Source: Isoetes taiwanensis
Lineage: Eukaryota; Streptophyta; Lycopodiopsida; Isoetales; Isoetaceae
NCBI GenBank assembly: GCA_021234155.1
Contig: JAJEKV010000111.1
Coordinates: 2,300,968 to 2,364,967 of the forward strand
DNA length: 64,000 bases
Direction: 5' to 3'
Positions 1-10,462 of this stretch are shown one piece after another. The position numbers were made by a program, and so were the translations under genes. Numbering within the stretch: the first letter of the stretch is position 1; the number at the start of each line of letters is the position of its first letter. The notes beneath the pieces were generated by a model, which saw only the letters and a list, made by a program, of their open reading frames with translations, was not told the DNA's origin and did not search any database.

Positions 1-828
1 AGTGTTCCACGACGCTAGGGTTATGGGGCATGGCAAAATATGGCAAAGTTGTGGAACTATGACAAGGTTGTGATATCTAGGATGGGGTCGAGAACCATTG
101 GTTGGAGAGATATCAAGGGGAATCAATGATCAAGCAAAAGAGGCGGACTATTTTGTACAAAAAGGCCATAGATAATATCCATATGATAAGTCATATAATC
201 TAATTAAAGGCAAAGAGATATTTTGAGGAAAAAGGCAACCGCACGCTAAAAAGGCTAAAGTCGCAGAGAGATCTATAAATAGAACCGAAACTTCAATTGG
301 ACATATCTCGGCAACCAGAGGTCGGATTGCAGCGACCTTTACCTCCAAGGAGATATGGAAGAGGGCCCAGTATTTGGGATATTGGTCTAGTTTTCGAATT
401 AGGCACACATATCCTAATTCATCCAGAGTATGAGGGAGTAATGGCGAAAAAAGGTGGCGGGGCTCACAAATTACTTGCCATAGCGACTTCCGCAGTCTGC
501 AATTGCTTTTATGATGTGTGGCTCACGTGGAGTAGTTAGACTAGCTGGAGGGCCAATAAGCCGAATATTGTCTTTGCCCAATGGTCTGTGCGAGTAGCCA
601 GATATTCTTTGCTCATGGTCTACGCGAGTAGCCGGATATTGTTCTTGAGCCGGTTGCCATGTTTATTGCCATAACCTTGTGGACGGTTGGGTGGTTAAGC
701 GTGCTCTTCAATGTATTTGTATGTAATATATGATAATTGGATCATGTTCTACAATTAAGAGGTTGTTGATCAGTTGAATAGTTTCTCTATAAACAATGAA
801 TCGTATCAGGATTGATAGCGGAGATGAT
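1..828. other. Intergenic DNA, no gene supported
   Basis: No reading frame here resembles a known protein. The only internal structure seen is a short imperfect direct repeat near 583-604 and 617-640, sharing a gcgagtagcc core followed by gatatt. The LINE fragment begins at the right edge. Confidence 0.5.
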
Positions 829-1232
829 AAAATGGGCAGGGGACTCAGTTGTGCAAGTAATAATGCATATGTTGAATGACGCAATTATAAATGGATTACC
901 TGATACTTGGCAAGTAAACAGGTAGTTCCAATTTATAAAATAGAGGATAGGCATGATCCCAATAACTACAGAATGGTTATGGTTAGCAGCCTATTTGCCA
1001 AATTGTTTGCCACTATAGTGGAGCAAAAAGTAAGTAGGTGGGCCTTAAAGCGAATGATATGAGAGCGAAGAGGCGGGGCATGTTTTTCATCCAAAAAGGT
1101 CTACAATAGATCATCTGGTTACAATGTGGGCTGCCACTGAAAAAAGACCAAAATACCATTATTTGCTTTATTTTTAGACCTAACTAAGGCATTTGACATG
1201 GTCAGAAGAAAAGATATATGGGGGTATATGAG
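829..1232 (+). mobile_element. Decayed LINE reverse-transcriptase fragment
   Basis: Conceptual translation gives pieces matching the LINE at 53.2-53.6 kb in this same window: a stretch ending AIINGLPDTW, then remnants of the segment that reads KNYRTILVGSMFSKL in that copy, then AFDMVRRKD, which corresponds to its AFDTVPRDG motif. The frame is broken by several stops and shifts, so this is a dead fragment of the region before the reverse-transcriptase catalytic motif. Its right end abuts an unrelated carboxylesterase-like fragment on the other strand. Confidence 0.75.
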
Positions 1233-1346
1233 CTTACTCTGTATCCATTTTATAGCATTCAATCCATCTTCGATCCGTGATGGATATTTGTGATCCGGCA
1301 TGAGTCTATAATTAGCAGAAACTATAATACAAGGACAACGATACAT
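1233..1346 (-). pseudogene. Carboxylesterase (CXE/GID1-like) exon fragment
   Basis: The minus strand reads CIIVSANYRLMPDHKYPSRI followed by EDGLNAIKWIQSK. This matches the conserved segment of plant alpha/beta-hydrolase_3 carboxylesterases (typically [20 protein letters not shown] and then a tryptophan). Only about 38 residues are visible. The frame has a stop a few codons upstream (TAG shortly before position 1346), and on the downstream side the sequence runs straight into the LINE fragment. The oxyanion-hole HGGG motif and the catalytic serine motif are not found nearby. It is either a fragment of a broken gene interrupted by the LINE or a captured exon. Confidence 0.6.
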
Positions 1347-1596
1347 TTCCAGGGCTTCCTACAACATACAAACCTCTATGGAAGACGATTAAGACTAGAT
1401 TCTTTTTACTTCATAGAGAAGATGGTTTTGGAGCTTCTTCATTGGGCTGAAAACCCAAGCCCAAACTCCGATGCTTCATCAAAACCACATCCTTGCTTAT
1501 AACTCCAACTACAGGCTTCTCTGATGCCGGGCGTGTTTAAGTGAGGAAATGCGTTATGCGGCGATTGACGTATCCTCGTCCTGGAGCCTGAAGCAA

Positions 1597-1860
1597 TCAA
1601 TGCATACAACCTGATAGTTCCCCGCATATTTGGGCGACCCCCATCTGGAAAGAAAATTCGAGAACATCCTTTATTTTTGCTATTATCTCTGGTCCTCCAA
1701 ATGGAATATTCACCTCATATTCCATCATCCACACTAATCTATGCCTTACATTCAGGATATTCCAAGCATATTCTGCAAACCCCACAACCTTGCCTAGGGT
1801 TTGCCCTTCGAGCAGCCTAACAAGTATGGTCAATTCCTTCCAAGGAATTCGAACACGTAA
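1597..1860 (-). pseudogene. Possible gag-like (DUF4283-type) retroelement fragment
   Basis: The minus-strand frame reads RIPWKEL, then LEGQTLGKVVGF and, after a gap, RHRLVWMMEYEVNIPFGG. The layout, with a W-K/E-L segment, an LGK step and then an arginine-rich strand ending in hydrophobic-E-hydrophobic, resembles the plant gag-like domain DUF4283 carried by retroelements. The resemblance is by pattern only and the fragment is short. It may belong to the same decayed insertion cluster as the LINE piece to its left. Confidence 0.25.
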
Positions 1861-2195
1861 AAAAGACCTGATTTTGTTTCTTCTTTACAAATACAAATTG
1901 GTCGCTTGTACCTCACACGTGTGAACGACGGCTAAAATCGTTCGGCCCAGGGGGGGAATCCACCTTTCGACACACGTGCGATTCGAGACGAACAGAGAGA
2001 AACGAGCCAGAAAGAAAGAAGGGCACAGAAAGGTGGGACGGCAGGCAAAGGGCAAGGGCAAGGGCGCTCTTCGTCAAATTACTGTTGGATCTTCTAATCG
2101 CCGAAGCCACCTTTTTATAAGCTGTTCTGCTATTGGATTTCTGTTTTTTCAGTTCAAACAACGGCAAATCTGACCCAGATCGGCTTAGTTTTTCC

Positions 2196-5097
2196 ATGGA
2201 ACAAAGCGCCACTGGGGAAGCCTTTTTTCATCGTTCACAGGGGAGTCCCGGCGCTGTTTCTGAACCTCCTTGGAGTAAATCTTATGCACAACAACATCAG
2301 CAAGGATTAGGGTTTGATAAGGAGCAGAACTACGAAACAGGGCAACGCTGGCAGTCTCGGGACGGTTCTGATGGATATGGAAATGGGGAGAGAGAGGCAG
2401 CTAGGCAGGATGGAGCCTACGCTTCAAGGGAGTATTCGAGAGACTATTATAGGTATGATGAATATGCTTCTCAAGATTTTCATTCTCAGGGACGACAGTC
2501 TGATCATGGTAGTTATGCATCTGAGGACTGGAAATATGATGAACATGGTGGTGCATCTCAAAACGAAGGACCACATAGTCAGCCAGATTACAAGGGGTAC
2601 TCGTATGGAAATCAAGATTACGACTTCAGAAACTATGGAGAAAAGCAACATCCTCAGCAAGAGGGAATGAACTATGGTGGATATGCTCAGACAGATGGTC
2701 AGCATCAGCAGACTTGGTCACAAGGTCAGGGGAAATGGCAGAGCACTGATAATTCTGAAAGGGCTTATGGAAATGATTCTGACAGAAGAAAGGATTTAGA
2801 AAATTCTAGCCATCATGGCCATGATGTAAATGGTCATGGCGAAGGAACGGCATATGAAGATACCAAGCCAGATAGCCGGGCACGTTCAGAAGAGAACTAT
2901 GGCAGATATCAAAAAGAGGGTTCTACTGGTGGTGATTCTCTTAATCAATTAAGTGGGGAAGGACAGCAGCAAACTGATAAGAGTGCAGTTTCTTCTACTG
3001 GGACAAGTTCAGGAAAGAAGAGGAGGAGCAGGTGGGATCCCCAACCAGAAGAAGCGGAGTCTCATGAGAATGATGGTTCTACTACAAAAAAGAGGAAGTC
3101 GAGATGGGCTGCTGATGATCCCGTAGCCAATGCTTTGGGTCAATATCAGTTACCTGAGTTTGTGAAGGAGCTTACGGGAGGTGTTGATCTGGACCCAGAA
3201 CTTCAAGCCTTAAATATTAAGCTTCTGGACATCAACAGGAAACTACAAACCGGGCAGTTCTTTGATGATAGACCTGCTGATGCTCCGAGGTCACCATCTC
3301 CAGAGCCAGTGTATGATAATATGGGAATTCGAATCAATACCAGGGAATATCGAGCAAGGGAGAGGCTAACTCGAGAGAGACTTGAAATTATTGCCGAGCT
3401 GATAAAGAAGAACCCTGCATTCAAGCCTCCTGCAGATTACAAGCCTCCCAAAGTGTATAAGAAGCTGTATATTCCTGTCAAAGAGTATCCTGGGTACAAT
3501 TTTATTGGCCTTATCATTGGACCACGTGGTAACACACAGAAGAGGATGGAAAGAGAGACAGGAGCAAAGATAGTAATAAGAGGAAAAGGATCTGTAAAAG
3601 AGGGAAGGTCACAGCAGAAGAGGGATTTGAAACCAGACCCGTCAGAGAATGAAGACTTGCATGTTCTAGTAGAAGCTGACAATGAGGAATCTTTAGAAGC
3701 TGCAGCTGCAATGGTTGAGAAACTGCTAGTTCCAGTAGAAGAGGGAAGAAACGAGCATAAAAGGGCACAACTGAGAGAACTTGCAGCTCTTAATGGGACT
3801 ATTAGAGATGATGAATTCTGTCGTCTTTGTGGTGAACCTGGTCATAGGCAGTTCAACTGCCCATCTCGCTCTTCAACATTTAAAAGTGATGTTCAGTGCA
3901 GGATCTGTGGAGATGGTGGCCACCCTACAATAGATTGCCCTCTCAAAGATTCTGCTCAGGGTCATAAAATGGATGATGAATACAAGAATTTTCTGGCAGA
4001 GTTGGGTGGAGCTGATGGTGAAGTGGGACCATCAAGACTTGGTAAGACCCCCCTAGCACTTACACAAGGAGCGACTGGTCTCCCATGGTCTGGAAGTAGT
4101 GGAGGAGCAGCAGCACTTGGTGGTTTCGTTTCTGCTGGAACATTGGGCCCTCCACCAGTGCCAGGCTCTACTGCACAAAAACCAGTACAAGCCGGCACTA
4201 AATTCAGCAAAGATGGGGATGATTCTAATTTTTATATAGGTTATTTACCAAATACAATCGATGATGAAGGTTTAATAAGGCTGTCTTCGCCCTTTGGGCA
4301 GATTGAGGATGCAAAGGTGATTAAAGACCGTGTAACAGGTTTAAGCAGAGGGTATGGTTTTGTGAAATACACAGATATTGCTAATGCAGCTCAAGCAATT
4401 GTTCACATGAATGGATACAGGCTAGATGGAAAGATTCTTGCAGTTAGGTGTTGCAGGTCGTCCTCCAACAGCTGGAGCTCCACCTGGTGTTGATCCTTCA
4501 GGTAATTTTATGCAGCCACCCAGGGGACCACCTGTTCCACCCATGATGGGAGGACGTATTCCGCCACCCTGGGGTGCTCCTCCACGACCTCCGCCTTCAT
4601 ATCCATATGGACCTCCGCCTCCTTATGGCCCTCCTGGTCAACCATTGCAGTATGCCTCTTCATCTGCAGGTTCTCCTGTGCAGCCTCCACCTCCTGGTGC
4701 CTATACAGTGTCTCCACCAGGTGTGTCTGCTTCTCCAGCACTTTATCCTGGGGGTCCTCAACCTGGTGGATATTCTGGACCTCCTCCACCAGGTACTGCC
4801 CCAGTACCTTACACAGGAATGTCACCAATGCCATATCCCGGACCTCCATCTGCCAATGGACCTCCAGGTGTGTCACCTCCTGGTATTTCTTCTGAACCTG
4901 CCACTAATGGAAACCAAGGTTATCCACCTACACAGTACTATGGTCTATCTTCTGATGGTGGGGCCACAGGAACACCCCCTGTCTCTGGTGGGGCAGCTCC
5001 TTGGTCAGCTATTGCAGTTCCAGCAGCTAATACCCAGCAGAATCAAGCAGTGGAGTCAGAATATGAACGCTTTATGTCTGAAATGGGTCATTCATAA
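2196..5097 (+). CDS. SF1: Splicing factor 1 / branch-point-binding protein, intronless, one frameshift
   Basis: SF1 binds the intron branch point and hands it to U2AF in early spliceosome assembly. The first ATG (2196) has a G at +4; the frame then runs unbroken to 4493. In order I see a Gln/Tyr/Gly-rich N-terminus, two basic-RW motifs ([10 protein letters not shown] about residues 274-283; [10 protein letters not shown] about 298-307) like the U2AF-binding ULM, the SF1 helix-hairpin (about 324-420), a KH domain with [10 protein letters not shown] (about 424-515), two CCHC knuckles ([28 protein letters not shown]) and an RRM with FYIGYLP and RGYGFVKY (about 677-752). This is the plant SF1 architecture. 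One extra T at 4449, right after the RRM, shifts the frame to a stop at 4493; the other frame carries the expected proline-rich tail to 5097. Restored length is near 966 residues, longer than the roughly 800 of Arabidopsis SF1. No intron is evident in the coding part. Confidence 0.93.
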
Positions 5098-8000
5098 CTT
5101 GGTTTAAAAATTTAGGGAATTGTATCTTTTATGTAGGAGAATGCTGATTTGAAAATGAGGACATGGCTATGTTACTAATGATTGTTATTAACTTGCATCT
5201 GCCCAATGCTACTGGACAGAGGAATAACCTGCTTTGGCTGCAGTTATGGGAATGGTTCTTACTTTGGAATCTCTGACAACTGCAGTGGATTATAAAGTTG
5301 TGTCTTTCCAGGAACAGCATTCTTGTGGAGAGATATCAATCATGATGATGGTTATCTTGCTTGTGATGGAGTTGTTCATTCTCAATTTTTTTGATGTTTT
5401 AACAGCTATGCTCGCATGGTAAAATTGTCTGGTTTAGTAGTTCCTATTTTGTAGGTGCTATTTTGATTCCAACTAATGGAAATGCTGACATCAAGTCAAG
5501 GAGATATTTCCTTCAATTGAAGTTATTTGCTAGTACTTATGATAACAATGATTGCAGACATGTATGTATGACTTTTTCTAGGAGGCTGTGAAGGCTATGC
5601 CATTTAAATCATAACGTTTGCTTAAGAATTTGTCCCATTGAGATTTTCTAATAACTAACTTGTTGGATTTTGCGCCTTACCGTTCTGATGGAGCAGCAAG
5701 GCATCTGCCAACAGAAAGTGGTGAGTTGGCTTGTCACTAGCAAAGAGTGAATATGCTTTTTTCTCCGCATAGGCTTACTAACTTCTTTTGATGCCTAAAG
5801 GCTTTAACAGTGTTCTAAGCAATTTCGTTTTCCCAAAGTGACAACCCATGCTAGTTCATCTGGACTGTTCTTGGAAATACCGAAGACTTGCAAAATTATT
5901 ACCTTATTTTGGTGTCCAGAGTTATCCAGTTTGAGGACTGAGAGAAATGCACCCCCTACTTTCATCCAGGTTCAGCCCAAGGAAAACAGTAGTAAAACGG
6001 TGCAAATAATAATATAATAGATATCTTAACATAGGAAGCTTTTAGGTAAATGCAACCTTATGGTCTAAGTGTAGCGATTTTTATTCTTTTGTTTAATGTT
6101 GGATTATAAACCATTGGATTTTTAAGCACAAACAACGGATAAGCACATGTAGAGTTCCAATCCAATGCAAGCCAGCATTCAAAGTCCTGGATGCATCAAA
6201 ATGTATAAGCATATGTAGAGTTCAATCAATGCAAACCAGCATTTAAAGTCACATAGGCGAAAACTTCGTCAAGAATCAAGAAATCAGTAAGCGTCAAGAA
6301 CCAAAGAACCTCGATTGTCAGTACCAAATGCCAGTACCAAATATGAATAGCCATTCAACATCTTTAAACAAGCATGGTCCTGTTTCAACATCTTTAAACA
6401 ACCGTGGCTATGACTAGTGATCAACTTTGCAGCGTTGCCCACCCTTAAATAGGCCTCCAACCCTTCCAAATAAAGGACCAACCCGTCTAAATAGGGGAAC
6501 TATTATTGATAAGGGTATAAAAAAATTTGCCCTTCATCATGAAAGGGCAAAAAAAGAGAGACCCTTGAAAACAAGGGCAGCAATTTGAAAAACCCTTAAT
6601 ATTTTGTTAAGGACCTCAATTCAATTCAATTCTTATGATGTTTATTATATTTATTTATTTATATCTGTAAATATTATTATAATATTTACTACGGAATTAG
6701 ATCAATAAAATTTGATTAGTATCCCTCAATTCAATGGTCGACTCAAATGAATGCAATTGTTTTTTGTTTGGCAGGGTAATGTGTTAGGATAGCGCAAGTT
6801 CAAGATCAGGTACATGAAAGCAAGCTTTGATGCCAATTCTCCACTCAGGTTTTAGCAGTTTTAACTAAGAATCCACCAATTGAGCCTTAATAGTATCATG
6901 CTACTACCTTTTTTAGTATGTTATTGTGTGCGCTTGCATCTAGATAGTATCAATGTATGAATAGCATGAAAGACGAGGATGGGATGCAGGTTGAACCTTA
7001 AGGGCTTGAACATGTTGATGTTTATGTCACCCAAAAGATAGATAGATAGATAGTTAGATGGATGGTATTTTAATGTCCAAGGAAGGGAAGAAAGGCGTAC
7101 ATTGGGTGTCAATTCATACAAGTGGATCAGAGAACTTTGATGATTTTCCTAATACTTTTAGAGCTCATACTTCAATTGAGCATGCTTGGATAAGATTATA
7201 CTTTAAAACTACATCCTCTTTCTAGAATTAGTTAGCTATATTAATTATCTACCTTAATATAATGGTTTTTTTCCTTATTATAAAAATAGGCAATGTGAAT
7301 TGTATCTTGTATAAAAGGGCATGGTAAAATTTGCCATGCACAAATAAAAAATTGAAATTACGCCTTTAAAAAATATAGACACTACCCTTATAAGTTGATC
7401 ATTGGACTATGACGATCGGACAAAAAAGAGCACCTGGTCGGAGGCAAGAATCCAAAATAAAACTTAAAGCAAGAACACAAATGATACATCTGCATCCAGC
7501 ACAAAATCCGAAATAGAAATTTGAGGCAAGCACAAAAAAATAAACCTTTCCTAGTGCTCTGCAATAGATCTACTATCCATGGAGTTGAATCTCGACGAAA
7601 ACAAACTAGGGGTCCGGAGGAATGATGAAAAGTTGTTCAACAAATCCAAAAGAGTGTTATCTGTAGGTGCAACAACCAAATTCCCCCCCATCGCTCTATG
7701 AGTAAATAAGGTATGGCCAAAAGTGGAAGCCAATGTGACACCCATCGACTGTCTAAAAATAAACCTTTCAATTAAACAAGAACCAAAATATTAAAAACCC
7801 TCCCTAATCTTTAAAAAACAGATGCAAATCGTCTATTTCAAAATTTATAGGTATATTTTAAATGGTGTGCCCCTAAAACAGAGAACAGGGAGGGGGTCAA
7901 GGATTCTATTTTAAATTCTCATCATTTAAGATTTGGCTCTGAGGCATGTCTGTCTCTGTGTAGGACGATAATTGCAGATAAGGAAAGTCAAGTGGACATC

Positions 8001-9991
8001 TTATGTGAAACCAATGTTATATGCCAAAGTCCAATGACCCTGGTTGGAATTGCAATTGAGAGGAGATTGAACTTCTGTATGTTGCAGTTGGATGGAGTAA
8101 ATCCAAAAATTAAGTGGGAGCGTGCCAGCCTCTTTCATCCCTTCTAAGTCCTTCCAGCCCAAGTTCTGGCAATTTACTAGCGTCAGCCTCTTGTCAGTTT
8201 CCTTGGCCTTGCTCATTGATGTAGAAGAATAGTTGCCACTGACAATTTCTTGGTGTAGTAAAACTTTCCCTTCACTACATCCTCCACATACTAAGTGAGA
8301 TGCTTCTTATGCAGGCAGACAACGAAAAGGACTACAGGCACCTTCTTATACTTGTCGCCGGAACTTCTTTTATCCTTGTGCCAGAAGAACAAATCTTTTT
8401 CTTTTCCACACGCAGTTACTTCCACGTACCACCAGCAATCTGCAGGGGTTTCCAGAAGCTGTGTCTCCAATTCTTCAAGGACAAAGAATGGAGTTCTATC
8501 GGTGATTCTGAGGGATTCGTAGTAAATCTTTGCAAGACAAAATATCGTCGAGAATAGATCGATGCAATAACTTCGAAATTGAAAGCTTACTTAGGAGGTC
8601 TGGGGCTTAAACTTCTTAGGTTGCTAGAACACAGGTCCGATCTAGCGCCACCTTTTTTTTGGTGGAATCGCCATGTCTTGCTGCCGACGCTGTCTCTTGC
8701 TGCTCGAATTCCCTTCTAAACTGTGTCTCTTTCGGGATTTTGTGATTTTGGGCTGCATATAAAAACAAGTTCCGGCATGTTCTTAAATTTGAAATTAAGG
8801 ACTTACACTCATTAAAAGCAAAAAAAAAGGGGTAAGGGTATAGCACAACCATCTTTAACCCACCCAACCACTAATTCGGGGATCTTCTTCATTTTGTGGA
8901 ACTTCGGTCCAAGGAGCGTAGAAGAGTGCTAGCGGCCAGCCATGAGCCAATTCCTCTCATTGCTTTCGTGATGGCGCCATGATCTTTGTAAGCTCTTAAC
9001 TTTGCATTAATCTATAGCTCTATCTAAGCGAGGATTTGGTCAAACCCGGTTGATTTGATCGATGCGAGTGGGGCCAAAGTAGTAATGGGAGATGAGCTGG
9101 AGAACCACGAGCCTCCTTCATTCTTGTGCGATGGAGAAGGGTACACAAGGATAAACTTTAGAAAATTATTAATGGAGATGCCTTGTTGATCGTGCGGCTG
9201 AAGAAGCAAAAACCCTCGGAGAGGCTGGGGGATCTGTGATGCAATGGCCCAAAGAATATTTGTGAGAAGAGGTGAGTGTTTTCCACTGTTTTACTTGGAT
9301 GCTTGTTTCCTATATCCTGTTAGACCTGTTCGAAAAGTTTAGAATGTGGAACTACTCGAAAGCTCGTTGGATTGCTTGTTTCCTTGTTGAGCATATTTTC
9401 ATCAAGGAACTCTACGCCTTGAGAGATCTTTGACAACGGAACAACATTACCTAGGAACTAAAGGAATATGCTCAACCCCACCATCAAACAAGGGTTTGCA
9501 CTTTTGGACAACCCAAAAAACCTCTTTTATGATAAACTACATTATTATATATAGAATGCAAACGTGTATACACCATTTGGTAAGTGGTAGTAGGTAGATA
9601 GTATGACATACTAAAGCGGGGAAAATATTTGGAGCTGATAACAAAGATGAAGAGCATAAGATCGCCAAAATCTCGGCAACCACACATCTTCTCGAGCAAT
9701 TCTTTGGTAAGTTTTTGATTCATATGTGGCAAATGAGAAAGGTAGCAACTAATCTATTCACAATAGTTTGATTATTAAGGAAGAGAGCAAAGATGAGCAT
9801 CTCAACCATGCAATGCACTTTAAAGTTAATTCTCCTCCTCCCCCCCACTTTGAGGATAATTATTTTATATTTTTGAGATGGCGATTCTTCACCTTGGAGA
9901 GCAAGCTTTCATATTTGAAATGTTTTAAGAAGCTAAAAACACCTCTAATGGCACGCGGTTAATTTTTGAGTTAGAAAAGAAAACAAGATAC
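5098..9991. other. SF1 3' region and AT-rich intergenic DNA
   Basis: The first few hundred bases probably hold the SF1 3' untranslated region. After that I see no supported gene. A direct repeat of about 47 bp lies at 6139-6186 and 6204-6250. A minus-strand frame at 8001-8216 contains RLTLVNCQNLGWKDLEGMKE, which has the spacing of a plant resistance-gene leucine-rich repeat, but it is a single unit and too weak to call. The frame at 8300-8557 is open but matches nothing I know. Confidence 0.4.
6139..6250. repeat. Imperfect direct repeat, two copies
   Basis: Two copies of about 47 bp sharing ataagcacatgtagagttc-like sequence and ending in cagcatt(c/t)aaagtc, separated by a short spacer. Confidence 0.7.
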
Positions 9992-10070
9992 TAATATATA
10001 TATAATGTTTATATATATGGATTAATATATATATAATGTTTATATATATGGATTAATATATAATGTTTAT
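9992..10070. repeat. AT-rich tandem repeat (31-bp unit, about 2.5 copies)
   Basis: The unit alternates TA runs with taatgttta and tggat. Copies are at 9992-10022 and 10023-10053, with a partial copy to 10070. It lies about 380 bp beyond the 3' end of the Rep-like gene. Confidence 0.85.
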
Positions 10071-10318
10071 TACAGGGTTTATGGGTTTTTATTTCGGATT
10101 TGATATGCCACGTTGATGTGGAGAATATTCTCCAGACGATGCCAAATCAAGGGTCCACGTTTTTTACACAAGAAAACAGCCTGCCACTTTCTAAGGTGAC
10201 ATGCAACCAAAGGCACACTGAATTTCACTGTCTATTACACGGGAAATCTGTTTTAATGGTCACATTTATATTACATTCACAATCCAACAAAAACCGTGCA
10301 AGTTTATAACACATTGAA

Positions 10319-10462
10319 ACACAACAGAACCACCACTCCACAATATATCTACAGCACGCTCATTTTTGCACTAACTTCCTACTGTCCACCTTCACAACAG
10401 AACCATGACTTCACAACACATGTACAGATGTCCATCTCTCCACTAACTTCCTACTGTCCACC
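10319..10462. repeat. 72-bp tandem duplication at the 3' end of the Rep-like gene
   Basis: Two copies, 10319-10390 and 10391-10462. Each starts cacaacagaacca and ends with the same 22 bases (10369-10390 and 10441-10462). The stop codon of the Rep-like gene (minus strand, 10453-10451) lies inside the second copy, so the duplication creates part of the 3' untranslated region. Confidence 0.85.

Noticed and set aside
4508-4876. Protein on the minus strand opposite the SF1 tail
   Set aside because: It is the antisense of the proline-rich repeat region and has no independent support.
8001-8216. NBS-LRR resistance gene fragment
   Set aside because: One leucine-rich unit with an NCQNL string is not enough; no further repeats or NB-ARC motifs nearby.
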